Positions 8,424 to 16,540 are shown, numbered from the stretch's first letter. The stretch is 64,000 bases of DNA from Calothrix sp. NIES-4105 (GCF_002368415.1 NZ_AP018290.1:1367470-1431469), one strand, 5' to 3'. Numbers and translations are program-made. Notes: generated from the sequence alone by a model not told the origin.

Positions 8424-9497
8424 TTAGATTCTGCTGCCGTATTGAATTGGTAATGTTTGAATTTTAGCGTGTAATTCCTGAGCCGCGCGGTAAGGCCAGT
8501 ATGGGTCACGCAGCATTTCCCTGGCAAGTAATACTATATCCGCGCGGTTGTTGCGGATAATTTCATCAGCTTGCATTGCATTTGTGATAGAACCTACACA
8601 AGCAGTAGCAATATTAGCTTCGCTGCGGATTTTTTCACTAAATGGAACTTGCCAGCTGGCGCCGAAGGGATATTTTTTGTAATCAGGAGTGTTAAAGCCG
8701 GAGCTACAATCAATTAAATCAACACCTGCTGCTTTTAACTTGCTTGAAAGCTGTACAGAATCCTCAATTGTCCATCCACCTTCTACCCAGTCCGAACAAG
8801 ATAATCTAACTGTTAATGGCAAATCCTCTGACCAAACTTCGCGAACGGTTTCGGTAATTTCTAGTGCCAAGCGAATTCGGTTTTCAAAGCTACCGCCATA
8901 CTCATCAGTACGTTTGTTTGATAAAGGTGAGTAGAAACTGTGAACTAAATAGCCATGTGCAAAGTGTAATTCTAACCAATCATACCCCGCTTCACGTGAA
9001 CGTATAGCTGCTGTGCGAAAGGCTTCTTTTACGAATTGAATATCTTCGCACGTCATTTCATGTGGAACTTTCCAAAGATGCTCCGGATCAAAAGCAATTG
9101 AACTGGCACCAATTGTTTGCCAACCACCTTCAGAATCATTAAGATGATTATCTCCAGACCAAGGACGTGCGGCACTAGCTTTACGTCCAGCATGTGCAAG
9201 CTGAATTCCTGGGACTGCACCGTGTTCTTTAATAAATTTATTAATGCGGTAAAGCGGTTCCACATGCTCATCCGACCAAATACCCGCATCATAAGGTGTA
9301 ATACGTCCTCGCGGTTCAACAGCCGTTGCTTCTGCAATAATTAATCCGGCACCACCAACCGCACGGGCGCCTAGATGCACCAAGTGCCAGTCGTTAGCCA
9401 TTCCATCATCTGAACTATACTGACACATTGGCGATACACCAATGCGGTTACGTAAAGTAACACTTTTAAGCTGATACGAATCAAATAAATTTGGCAT
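8424..9497 (-). CDS. NADH:flavin oxidoreductase, old yellow enzyme family (YqjM-like)
   Basis: A 357-residue TIM-barrel FMN enzyme. Recognisable are the N-terminal VSPMCQYSSDDG with the cysteine characteristic of YqjM-type enzymes (Cys25), HLGARAVGGAGLIIAEATAV, the HAGRKA motif, the substrate and flavin region LHFAHGYLVHSFYSPLSNKR and DEYGGSFENR. These enzymes reduce activated C=C bonds with NAD(P)H and are linked to detoxification of electrophiles and oxidative stress. It is encoded just downstream of thioredoxin on the same strand, with about 100 bases of hairpin repeat between, next to a divergent ArsR-type regulator; the group looks like a redox-response cluster. Confidence 0.95.
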   Translation of the reverse strand: MPNLFDSYQLKSVTLRNRIGVSPMCQYSSDDGMANDWHLVHLGARAVGGAGLIIAEATAVEPRGRITPYDAGIWSDEHVEPLYRINKFIKEHGAVPGIQLAHAGRKASAARPWSGDNHLNDSEGGWQTIGASSIAFDPEHLWKVPHEMTCEDIQFVKEAFRTAAIRSREAGYDWLELHFAHGYLVHSFYSPLSNKRTDEYGGSFENRIRLALEITETVREVWSEDLPLTVRLSCSDWVEGGWTIEDSVQLSSKLKAAGVDLIDCSSGFNTPDYKKYPFGASWQVPFSEKIRSEANIATACVGSITNAMQADEIIRNNRADIVLLAREMLRDPYWPYRAAQELHAKIQTLPIQYGSRI

Positions 9498-9519
9498 AAT
9501 TCCCCTAATAAGTCTTGAG

Positions 9520-9597
9520 TAAAAAGTGCTGAGTGCTGAGTAAGGTTAAAAGTGAATACTCAGAACTCAGCACTCTTAACTATTAACTCTTCACTTT
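9520..9597. repeat. Inverted repeat AGTGCTGAGT...ACTCAGCACT
   Basis: Arms AGTGCTGAGTGCTGAGT and ACTCAGAACTCAGCACT face each other across a short AT-rich loop between the thioredoxin and oxidoreductase genes. Typical of the short hairpin repeats scattered in filamentous cyanobacterial genomes. It may end trxA transcription or attenuate read-through. Confidence 0.65.
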
Positions 9598-9598
9598 G

Positions 9599-9922
9599 TT
9601 ACAAATACTGTGATAAAGTTTTAGCTAAGGTTGTTTTAGGCACTGCGCCTACGACCGTATCTACTTGCCGACCCCCCTTGAAGACCATTAGTGTAGGAAT
9701 ACTGCGAATCCCGTAGTGGCTGGCAACCGTCGGATTTTGGTCAGTATTTAACTTCACTACTTTTACCTGTCCAGAGTACTCGGCAGCAACTTCATCTACC
9801 ACGGGAGTGACCATCCGACACGGACCACACCAGGGTGCCCAAAAATCGACTAGCACCGGTATCGAGCTTTCTAAGACTTCTTGTTTAAATGTGGCTTCTG
9901 TCACATTTGTAACGGATGACAT
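9599..9922 (-). CDS. trxA: Thioredoxin
   Basis: A standard 107-residue thioredoxin. The active site WCGPC is at residues 31-35 within [14 protein letters not shown], and the conserved cis-proline region [13 protein letters not shown] and C-terminal helix are present. It reduces protein disulfides using electrons from thioredoxin reductase. The length matches the m-type/plain bacterial forms with no extension. The gene is divergent from the ArsR-type regulator; the 80-base region between them has a perfect TTCGAT-TTT-ATCGAA dyad about 30 bases upstream of the trxA start, which may be the regulator's operator. Confidence 0.96.
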   Translation of the reverse strand: MSSVTNVTEATFKQEVLESSIPVLVDFWAPWCGPCRMVTPVVDEVAAEYSGQVKVVKLNTDQNPTVASHYGIRSIPTLMVFKGGRQVDTVVGAVPKTTLAKTLSQYL

Positions 9923-9950
9923 ACTCGCCTCCCAAATAGTATTTCATTAG

Positions 9951-9965
9951 TTCGATTTTATCGAA
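9951..9965. promoter_or_regulatory. Candidate operator dyad between trxA and ArsR-type gene
   Basis: A perfect inverted repeat TTCGAT-TTT-ATCGAA lies about 30 bases upstream of trxA and about 40 bases upstream of the regulator start. Its position in a short divergent promoter region next to a winged-helix regulator makes it a likely binding site. Assignment is inference from position and symmetry. Confidence 0.5.
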
Positions 9966-10003
9966 TAAATAAAATATAGTCCTTTTTGTTAGATAATGCA
10001 AGT

Positions 10004-10360
10004 ATGAGATTTCTATATCACCCAGATCAAAAAGATATGACGTTAGCAGGAGTCCTATATGCTTTAGGCGACCCTGTACGATTAGAGATAGTTAGGCAGT
10101 TAGCAGTGACTGGAGAACAGTGCTGTGCTGGCTTTGATTTTGCAATCGCAAAGTCTACCATGTCAAATCACTTTAAAATTTTACGTGAATCTGGTGTGGT
10201 GCTAACTCGCAAAGAGGGAACGCAGCACATCAACACTTTACGACGTAATGACTTGGAGGTGTTATTTCCTGGTTTGTTGGACGCTGTATTGCGTTCAGCA
10301 CATCCGATGGAAATTACTACTGCGACTGACAGAGAACCTGCAATTGCATCAAGCAACTAA
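10004..10360 (+). CDS. ArsR-family winged-helix transcriptional regulator
   Basis: About 118 residues from the ATG at 10004 (a TTG at 9986 is in frame but weaker). The region LAGVLYALGDPVRLEIVRQLAV is the classic ArsR opening, followed by a recognition helix in AKSTMSNHFKILRESGVV and a wing RKEGTQHIN. A CC pair (GEQCCAGFDF) precedes the recognition helix, a position where ArsR subgroups carry sensing cysteines, so a redox or metal signal is plausible. The divergent arrangement with trxA and an old yellow enzyme suggests it controls a redox/detoxification set and itself. Confidence 0.88.
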   Translation: MRFLYHPDQKDMTLAGVLYALGDPVRLEIVRQLAVTGEQCCAGFDFAIAKSTMSNHFKILRESGVVLTRKEGTQHINTLRRNDLEVLFPGLLDAVLRSAHPMEITTATDREPAIASSN

Positions 10361-10515
10361 CTGCATAGATGCGCCATACCTTTATACAAAACACTTTCAC
10401 GGAAGTGTTCCGGTGTGGCGCCAACAAGTTTACGCGCATTGAGAAGTAAAGTGACTTGGGTTAGAAAATCCAATTTGATACGCAATTTCTGCCGCTGAGT
10501 ATTGGCTAATTTATA
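10357..10515 (-). pseudogene. Remnant of an AraC-family regulator (C-terminal HTH)
   Basis: Reading the minus strand gives ISQYSAAEIAYQIGFSNPSH then FTSQ, which is the second helix-turn-helix of AraC/XylS regulators, and after a one-base frameshift ARKLVGATPEHFRESVLYKG ending in a stop. The usual family sequence runs SHFTxxFRKLVGxTPxxFR, so both halves belong together. An in-frame stop lies just upstream and nothing of the N-terminal domain was found, so about 50 codons remain. Its stop codon abuts the 3' end of the ArsR-type gene. Confidence 0.75.
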
Positions 10516-10746
10516 GTAAATTTACATATTCGCTTTCTTTGTGTCGCTGAACTCAAAATTCACTTGTTTTGCCTATTATAATAAATTCTTTTGAGCGTAT
10601 ACATATAATGTAGCAACTCAGAATTCAGACATAATAGCATGGTCAGATTTCCCTAGTAATTACTCGTGGTTTACAAATTAGTCTTTGCTCGAAAATTACG
10701 TTTAAAATGAAAGTGAAGAAATATTTATTTATCTTTACTTTTGGGC
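10516..10746. other. Leader region before the Mg-chelatase H-like gene
   Basis: About 230 AT-rich bases with no ORF that I can support. It should contain the promoter of the downstream gene; no clear riboswitch or operator symmetry was recognised. Confidence 0.4.
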
Positions 10747-13700
10747 ATGAAACGCATCGTTTTGATTGCTGGGTTTGAATCGTTCAACGCTGACTTATAT
10801 CGTAAAGCGGCAGAAATGGCTGTTTTGCGTTGTCCTGAGTTAGACGTGCTAGTGTATAGCGATAGGGATATAAGTAGTAAGCAGGTTGAGGTTGAAGCAG
10901 CACTAACTGGCGCCGATGTGTTTTTTGGTAGTTTACTATTTGACTATGACCAAGTTATTTGGTTACGTGAGAGAATCGCGCAAATTCCGATTAGGCTTGT
11001 GTTTGAGTCAGCTTTAGAACTGATGGCGTTAACTAAAATAGGCGCCTTTGCTATCGGTGATAAGCCCAAGGGGATGCCCAAACCAGTAAAATTTATACTT
11101 GATAAATTTAGTAATGGACGTGAGGAAGATAAACTCGCAGGTTATATAAGTTTTTTGAAGATAGGACCCAAGCTACTAAAATATGTACCCGTCCAAAAAG
11201 TTCAAGACCTCCGCAACTGGTTAATTATATATGGATATTGGAATGCTGGCGGCGCCGATAATGTTGCATCTCTATTTTGGACACTTGGCGAGAAATATTT
11301 AAATCTCAAAGTTGGAGAAATACCCCCACCCGTCGAAACTCCCAACATCGGGTTATTACATCCTGACTACCAAGGATATTTTGAATCCCCACGTGAATAT
11401 TTAGAATGGTATCAATCATCACGTAGAGACGTTACATGTAACGTCTCTACCGTCGTTGGAATTTTGTTGTACCGTAAACACGTTATCACCAAACAACCCT
11501 ACATACCCCAACTCATCCGAAAATTTGAAAATGCCGGCTTAACACCGTTACCTATATTTATAAACGGTGTCGAAGCACATGTAGCTGTTCGTGACTGGAT
11601 GACAAGCGACCATGAAACGACTCAGCGCTCTATTGGTAATATAGAAACACCGTCACTTTCAAAAGAAGCTGTTAAAGTCGATGCAATAGTTTCTACAATT
11701 GGTTTTCCGCTTGTGGGTGGGCCTGCTGGCTCGATGGAGGCAGGTAGACAAATTGAAGTAGCAAAAAGAATTCTTAGCAGTAAAAATATTCCGTACTTTG
11801 TGGCTGCACCCCTGTTAATTCAAGATATTCACTCTTGGACTCGTCAGGGTATTGGTGGTTTGCAAAGTGTGGTTTTATACGCATTACCAGAATTAGACGG
11901 CGCCATTGATACTGTTCCTTTAGGTGGTTTAGTAGGGGAAGATATATATTTAGTGCCTGAGCGAGTTAATAGATTAATTGGTCGGGTTAAAAGTTGGGTT
12001 AATTTAAGACAAAAACCTGCTGCGGAACGTAGAATAGCTGTAATATTGTATGGCTTTCCTCCTGGATATGGCGCCACTGGTACGGCAGCTTTGTTGAATG
12101 TGCCTCGTAGTTTGGTTAAGTTTTTGGAAGCTTTGAAAGCACAGGGTTATACAGTTGGAGAATTTTCAGAAGACGGGGAAGAGTTAATTCGCCAAGTTAA
12201 AGAAGCTGATGAAAACCCTCTTGTGGAACAGGCATCTTACCTGTCTCTGGATAATAACAGGCAGGATGCCTGTTCCACTAGAAGTGTAAATGTAAGAACT
12301 TTGGAAAAGTGGCTTGGTTATTTGCAAAGAGCGCGCGTTGAGAAGCAGTGGAAGTCTTTAACGGGTAGTGGTATTAAAACTTATGGCGATGATTTTCATG
12401 TTGGTGGTGTGAGTTTGGGTAATATTTGGATTGGTGTACAGCCACCTTTGGGTATTCAAGGTGACCCAATGCGGTTAATGTTTGAACGCGATATGACACC
12501 ACATCCCCAGTATGCTGCTTATTACAAATGGTTACAAAATGAGTTTCAGGCTGATGCGATAGTTCATTTTGGAATGCATGGTACTGTCGAATGGTTGCCT
12601 GGTTCTCCTTTGGGTAATACTGGTTATTCTTGGTCGGATATTTTATTGGGTGATTTGCCTAATCTATATATATATGCTGCAAATAATCCTTCGGAGTCAA
12701 TATTGGCGAAGCGTCGCGGTTATGGGGTGTTAATATCTCATAATGTTCCTCCTTATGGACGCGCGGGTTTATATAAGGAGTTGGTTGCTTTGCGAGATTT
12801 AATTGCTGAGTACCGTGAGGAACCTACGAAGAATTATGTTTTGAAGGAAGCTATTTGTAAGAAGATTGTTGATACGGGTTTGGATGTTGATTGTCCGTTC
12901 TCTGAAGCGCGTCGGTTGGGGATTGAGTTTAGTCCTGAAAATGTGAAGTTATTTAGCGCGCGTGTGTTTGATGATTATTTGGTGGAGTTGTATGAGTATT
13001 TGCAGGTTTTAGAGAATAGGTTGTTTTCTTCGGGGTTACATGTTTTGGGTGAGGCGCCGGATGATGAGAGGATGGAGTCTTATTTGGAGGCTTTTTTTGA
13101 TGAACCACATAATCCGAAGGATTTCCCGCAGGGTAGGCACAAAGGGCACAAAGAAGAAGAGGAAGAGGGAAGGATTAGAGAGTTGCTGTTGCAGACTACT
13201 GATGAGTTGACGAATCTTTTACGCGGTTTGAATGGGGAGTATATTCCGCCGGCGCCTGGTGGTGATTTGTTACGTGATGGGGCTGGGGTGTTACCTACGG
13301 GGAGAAATATTCATGCTTTAGACCCTTATCGAATGCCTTCTCCTGCTGCTTATGAGAGGGGTAGGGAGATTGCTAAAAAGATTTTGACGCAGCATTTACA
13401 GGATAATGGGGAGTATCCTGAGACTGTTGCGGTGATGTTATGGGGGTTGGATGCGATTAAAACTAAGGGTGAGTCGCTGGGTATTTTGTTGGAATTAGTT
13501 GGCGCCGAACCTGTGAAAGAGGGTACAGGCAGGGTTGTACGTTATGAGTTGAAGTCTTTGGAAGAAATTGGGCGCCCGCGTATTGATGTTTTAGCGAATC
13601 TATCGGGTATTTTCCGTGATAGTTTTGTTAATATTATTGAGTTGTTGGATGATTTGTTTGCACGCGCGGCTGATGCTTTGGAACCAGAAGAGAAGAATTA

Positions 13701-14472
13701 TATTAGAAAACACGCTTTAGCTTTGAAAGCACAAGGTGTAGAAAACGCTTCTGCAAGATTGTTTTCTAACCCAGCAGGAGATTTTGGTTCGCTCGTTAAT
13801 GACCAAGTTGTTGATGGTAACTGGGAATCTGGAGACGAACTTGCTAATACCTGGCAAAGTCGAAATGCTTTTAGCTACGGTAGAAACGATAAAGGACAAG
13901 CGCGTAAAGAGGTGCTTAACACTTTACTCAAAACTACAAGTCAAATAGTTCAGGAAATAGACTCAGTAGAATATGGTTTAACCGACATTCAAGAATATTA
14001 CGCTAATACAGGTGGTTTGAAAAAAGCCGCAGAAAACCAACGTGGTAAGAAAGTTACAGCTAGCTTTGTAGAAAGTTTCTCAAAAGATACCACACCCAGA
14101 AAATTAGATGACTTATTAAGAATGGAATACCGCACCAAATTGGTAAACCCAAAATGGGCTGATGCAATGGCAAACCAAGGTAGTGGTGGCGCCTATGAAA
14201 TATCTCAACGCATGACAGCATTAATAGGTTGGGGAGGTACCGTTGACTTTAAAGATAATTGGGTTTACGACCAAGCCGCAGATACATACGCATTAGATGC
14301 CGAAATGGCAGAAAAACTGCGTAAAGCAAACCCTGAAGCATTCCGCAACATCATCAGCAGAATGTTAGAAGCACATGGACGAGGTTTCTGGGAAGCAAGC
14401 GAAGACAAACTACAAAAGTTAAAAGATTTGTATGAGTTGGCAGATGAACAATTAGAAGGAGTAGCTTCTTAG
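10747..14472 (+). CDS. Magnesium chelatase subunit H-type protein (BchH/ChlH/CobN family paralogue)
   Basis: About 1241 residues from the ATG at 10747. The N-terminal DUF3479-type region (MKRIVLIAGFESFNADLYRK) is followed by the CobN/Mg-chelatase body with GDPMRLMFERDMTPHPQYAA, AIVHFGMHGTVEWLPG, NPSESILAKRRGYGVLISHN and GTGRVVRYELKSLEEIGRPR. The family binds protoporphyrin IX and inserts Mg2+ with ChlI and ChlD; CobN relatives insert cobalt. It is shorter than canonical cyanobacterial ChlH (about 1330 residues) and starts differently, so it is probably a second copy. No chlI or chlD lies nearby. Three repeat elements are embedded in frame at 11423-11450, 12220-12285 and 13132-13172. Confidence 0.9.
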   Translation: MKRIVLIAGFESFNADLYRKAAEMAVLRCPELDVLVYSDRDISSKQVEVEAALTGADVFFGSLLFDYDQVIWLRERIAQIPIRLVFESALELMALTKIGAFAIGDKPKGMPKPVKFILDKFSNGREEDKLAGYISFLKIGPKLLKYVPVQKVQDLRNWLIIYGYWNAGGADNVASLFWTLGEKYLNLKVGEIPPPVETPNIGLLHPDYQGYFESPREYLEWYQSSRRDVTCNVSTVVGILLYRKHVITKQPYIPQLIRKFENAGLTPLPIFINGVEAHVAVRDWMTSDHETTQRSIGNIETPSLSKEAVKVDAIVSTIGFPLVGGPAGSMEAGRQIEVAKRILSSKNIPYFVAAPLLIQDIHSWTRQGIGGLQSVVLYALPELDGAIDTVPLGGLVGEDIYLVPERVNRLIGRVKSWVNLRQKPAAERRIAVILYGFPPGYGATGTAALLNVPRSLVKFLEALKAQGYTVGEFSEDGEELIRQVKEADENPLVEQASYLSLDNNRQDACSTRSVNVRTLEKWLGYLQRARVEKQWKSLTGSGIKTYGDDFHVGGVSLGNIWIGVQPPLGIQGDPMRLMFERDMTPHPQYAAYYKWLQNEFQADAIVHFGMHGTVEWLPGSPLGNTGYSWSDILLGDLPNLYIYAANNPSESILAKRRGYGVLISHNVPPYGRAGLYKELVALRDLIAEYREEPTKNYVLKEAICKKIVDTGLDVDCPFSEARRLGIEFSPENVKLFSARVFDDYLVELYEYLQVLENRLFSSGLHVLGEAPDDERMESYLEAFFDEPHNPKDFPQGRHKGHKEEEEEGRIRELLLQTTDELTNLLRGLNGEYIPPAPGGDLLRDGAGVLPTGRNIHALDPYRMPSPAAYERGREIAKKILTQHLQDNGEYPETVAVMLWGLDAIKTKGESLGILLELVGAEPVKEGTGRVVRYELKSLEEIGRPRIDVLANLSGIFRDSFVNIIELLDDLFARAADALEPEEKNYIRKHALALKAQGVENASARLFSNPAGDFGSLVNDQVVDGNWESGDELANTWQSRNAFSYGRNDKGQARKEVLNTLLKTTSQIVQEIDSVEYGLTDIQEYYANTGGLKKAAENQRGKKVTASFVESFSKDTTPRKLDDLLRMEYRTKLVNPKWADAMANQGSGGAYEISQRMTALIGWGGTVDFKDNWVYDQAADTYALDAEMAEKLRKANPEAFRNIISRMLEAHGRGFWEASEDKLQKLKDLYELADEQLEGVAS
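11423..11450. repeat. Perfect 28-bp palindrome inside the chelatase gene
   Basis: A perfect palindrome with half-site GTAGAGACGTTACA, translated in frame as part of SSRRDVTCNVSTVVG. It belongs to the GAGACG-type short palindromes scattered in filamentous cyanobacteria; here it sits within a coding sequence without breaking the frame. Confidence 0.8.
12220..12285. repeat. Hairpin repeat embedded in frame in the chelatase gene
   Basis: Arms GTGGAACAGGCATCTTACCT and CAGGCAGGATGCCTGTTCCA pair with about two mismatches around a loop. The segment adds some 20 residues (around VEQASYLSLDNNRQDACSTR) that look unlike the family. Related GGGCATCC/GCCCGCC hairpins occur at 14513-14538. Confidence 0.8.
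13132..13172. repeat. CACAAAG-type repeat embedded in frame in the chelatase gene
   Basis: The stretch GGCACAAAGGGCACAAAGAA and the purine-rich tail after it match the CACAAAGG repeats elsewhere (33945, 49190) and is translated as GRHKGHKEEEEEGR, a low-complexity insert near residue 800. The frame is maintained. Confidence 0.7.
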
Positions 14473-14512
14473 CGGGTATATAAAAATACTTCAATGTAGA
14501 ATATACTGTCTT

Positions 14513-14538
14513 GTGGAGCGGGCATCCCTGCCCGCCCA
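14513..14538. repeat. Short hairpin GGAGCGGGCATCCCTGCCCGCCC
   Basis: Arms GCGGGCA and TGCCCGC around a CCC loop, 40 bases after the chelatase stop codon. Possibly a terminator for that gene, but it belongs to an interspersed hairpin family rather than having a classic U-tract. Confidence 0.6.
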
Positions 14539-14651
14539 ATAAATCACAACAAAGCCGCAAAAAAGAAGAAAAAGCTTTCACTTATATTTTATAACTATTA
14601 GAATTTGTTATAATTAGGTTTGTTACTTCCCTTTAAAATTCAGTATTGCAG

Positions 14652-14858
14652 ATGAAATTAATAATCACTATTTTTCAAGATGAAGATGGAATATTTATCG
14701 TTGAGTGCCCATCTATTCCCGGTTGTGTTAGTCAAGGCAAAACTGAAGCAGAAGCCGAACAAAATATTCAAGAGGCTATAAAAGAATGTTTAGAAGTTAG
14801 GGTAGAAAAAGGAATGCCTCTAACAGTAATAACTCGTGAAGTAGAGGTTTTTGTTTAG
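14652..14858 (+). CDS. hicB: HicB-family antitoxin
   Basis: A 68-residue protein starting at ATG 14652. The fold signature is a beta strand (MKLIITIFQDEDGIFIVECP), then PGCVSQGKTEAEAEQNIQEA and a helix-strand tail, the partial RNase H-like domain of HicB antitoxins. No C-terminal DNA-binding domain is present, as in the short solo HicB forms. Its stop overlaps the GTG start of hicA by one base (TAGTG), giving antitoxin-first order and coupled translation. It should neutralise the HicA mRNA interferase and may autorepress with it. Confidence 0.9.
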   Translation: MKLIITIFQDEDGIFIVECPSIPGCVSQGKTEAEAEQNIQEAIKECLEVRVEKGMPLTVITREVEVFV

Positions 14859-15079
14859 TGGCTGCCGTACCTATATTAAAACCTGGAGAGGTTGTAAAAA
14901 CGTTTGAAAAACTTGGTTGGGTAGTTGCACGTCAAAGGGGTAGTCACATTATTCTTACTAAACAAGGTAGCTCAACAACACTTTCTGTACCAAAACATGA
15001 TGAAGTAGCTCGTGGTACCTTGAGAAGCTTGATAGCAAAAGCTGGGATAACAGTAGATGAATTTGTGGCAGCTTTATAA
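14858..15079 (+). CDS. hicA: HicA-family mRNA interferase toxin
   Basis: A 73-residue YcfA/HicA-type double-stranded-RNA-binding-fold toxin beginning at GTG. The core is KPGEVVKTFEKLGWVVARQR then GSHIILTK with the catalytic histidine, then the late conserved segment TLRSLIAKAGITVDEF. HicA cleaves mRNA and tmRNA when freed from HicB. The length and motif content are complete, so the toxin is likely active. It begins inside the hicB stop codon. Confidence 0.93.
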   Translation: MAAVPILKPGEVVKTFEKLGWVVARQRGSHIILTKQGSSTTLSVPKHDEVARGTLRSLIAKAGITVDEFVAAL

Positions 15080-15328
15080 ATTTGATGTAAATGTAAAAGT
15101 TTTAGAGGATGTTTGAAAAGTCGGATAAGGTATAAATTGTCCCTGCATTCTTATATGTAATATTATTTACTAATTATGTCACTATGCTCATACCCGCCTA
15201 TAGCTGAAAGCTATAGTCTAATAGCATAAGTCCATTAAAATGGACTACAAAAGAAGTAATATTAATCACGTAATCTTTCACTATTAACACATAAAATGCT
15301 ATTATATGTGATGAAATGGGAATTAATC
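15080..15328. repeat. Intergenic region with paired hairpin repeats
   Basis: About 250 bases without a gene. It holds CTATAGCTGAAAGCTATAG (about 15198-15216) and a second hairpin AGTCCATTAAAATGGACT (about 15229-15246), a double-hairpin unit common as an interspersed element in Nostocales genomes. Confidence 0.55.
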
Positions 15329-15641
15329 ATGCAGTATCAAGTTTTTGTTAAAAGTTATACAGAGAATAAATTTATCGCCTCTATTATTGGCATTCCTGAT
15401 AGCACGGTTGAAGGTGCTACAAAAGAAGAAGCAATAGCCCTTGCCAAAGCTGCTTTAGAAAAACAATTGGCATCAGGTGAAATAGTTACAATTGATGTGG
15501 GTAAAGAGCGTTCTCAGCAAGAAACAGACCCTTGGCTAAAACATATGAGTATTTTCGCTTTACTACCCAACATTTGACGATTTTTTGTCAGAAGTTGCAG
15601 CATACCGTCAGCAAGTTTCGGAGGATGAGGTTTTTGAATGA
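15329..15641 (+). pseudogene. Frameshifted small antitoxin-like protein (PIN-toxin partner)
   Basis: The first frame encodes MQYQVFVKSYTENKFIASII, GIPDSTVEGATKEEAIALAK and on to TDPWLKHMSIFA, then runs off family sequence and stops. In the neighbouring frame, directly after, TFDDFLSEVAAYRQQVSEDE then VFE and a stop follows. Cyanobacterial antitoxins of this type usually read straight from DPWLK to a FD-F-EV-AYR tail, so a single indel near 15555-15575 splits the gene. Its terminal ATGA overlaps the start of a PIN-domain remnant. Confidence 0.7.
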
Positions 15642-15679
15642 CTTGCTACGTAATGGATACAGACCACCTCAGTCTTTAG
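15638..15679 (+). pseudogene. Truncated PIN-domain (VapC-like) toxin remnant
   Basis: Starting at the ATG overlapping the preceding stop, the frame reads MTCYVMDTDHLSL then stop. This is the beta-1 strand of a PIN nuclease with its first catalytic aspartate (MDTDHLSL). No downstream PIN sequence was found in any frame, so only the first 13 codons survive. With the frameshifted antitoxin it marks a decayed vapBC-like locus. Confidence 0.65.
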
Positions 15680-15734
15680 TATTAGTTGATTTGTTTTGGG
15701 TTTTATGTTTCCAGAAACATGATTTTGGCTTGAT

Positions 15735-16373
15735 TTATATTTTGTTTACTAAAGAATTACGTAATTCACGGATAGCTACACCTGTACCACGCGCGCTTGC
15801 AACATCTAAACATTGAGCAATAAGAGTTTCTAAATCTACGTCTGGGAAGTAGCGACTGGTTACTTGTAGTTGATATTTATTTTCTTGCAAGCCATAAATT
15901 GATAATTGATTACGTTTGAAAAGCCAAACTTCTGGAATGTTGTACGGAACATAGTCATTAACATCTGTGTATGAAGTAACATCAATTTCAATTGCTAAAT
16001 CTGGTGATGGGTCAGTGTTCCAGTCTAACCTATCTCGTCCGACCACTGCTTGCCAATTATCGATATAGAAGCAATAATCTGGCTCAATGCCACTTACAGA
16101 AGCTAGTTCCATAGTGATAGGGGTAAATGCTTCATAGTTTTGATTTTGGGCATCAAGTAGCACTTTCACAACATCTGCTAAAATATTAGCTTCACGTCCG
16201 TGTTTAGGCAGTGGTGACATTAATAAAATTTCTCCTGAACGATACTTAATGCGTGGAGTGTTTGAATCTCCTCGACTATCACAGAGAGTACGATATTCTT
16301 GCCAAGAACCGGGCATTTTTACCAACATTCCAGAGGGTAGCTGAATTTTTTCGGTCGAAATTAAGGCGTACAT
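15735..16373 (-). CDS. Uma2 family (DUF820) PD-(D/E)XK nuclease-fold protein
   Basis: A 212-residue protein of the family greatly expanded in filamentous cyanobacteria. It has the typical RIKYRSGEILLMSPLPKHGR, EANILADVVKVLL helix, GIEPDYCFYI and the acidic strand PDLAIEIDVTS, then VWLFKRNQLSIYGL. The EPD and EID residues form a PD-(D/E)XK-like metal site, so nuclease activity is predicted, but the biological role of Uma2 proteins is not established. It lies within a toxin-antitoxin island and starts at an ATG. Confidence 0.88.
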   Translation of the reverse strand: MYALISTEKIQLPSGMLVKMPGSWQEYRTLCDSRGDSNTPRIKYRSGEILLMSPLPKHGREANILADVVKVLLDAQNQNYEAFTPITMELASVSGIEPDYCFYIDNWQAVVGRDRLDWNTDPSPDLAIEIDVTSYTDVNDYVPYNIPEVWLFKRNQLSIYGLQENKYQLQVTSRYFPDVDLETLIAQCLDVASARGTGVAIRELRNSLVNKI

Positions 16374-16479
16374 AGTTTTAGTGGTATGATGTAGGGTTAT
16401 AACTGCCTTTAATACCTTTTATACATAATTTTAATGCTTACCCCAAGTAATTTTAACATAATTATAATTACCTCTTCTT

Positions 16480-16540
16480 TCCTTTGCGTCCCTTCGCTCC
16501 GCTCAAGGGCAACACGAGTGCGGTTCGTTACACACGCTTG
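16480..16540. repeat. Degenerate CCTTTGCGTCC repeat
   Basis: TCTTCTTTCCTTTGCGTCC and a GTGCGGTTCGTTAC end, the same layout as the CCTTTGTGTCC...GTGGTTCGTT repeats near 26960, 46670 and 63220, here interrupted by TTCGCTCCGCTCAAGGGCAA. Confidence 0.5.

Noticed and set aside
10248-10442. 64-residue plus-strand ORF
   Set aside because: It is a shadow of the ArsR gene and of the AraC remnant on the other strand.
10747-14472. CobN cobaltochelatase of the B12 pathway
   Set aside because: The N-terminal DUF3479-type region and overall similarity favour the Mg-chelatase H group, and no cobalamin genes are near, though this is not decisive.
15532-15816. 94-residue plus-strand ORF
   Set aside because: It is the third frame across the broken antitoxin/PIN locus; the family resemblance lies in the other two frames.
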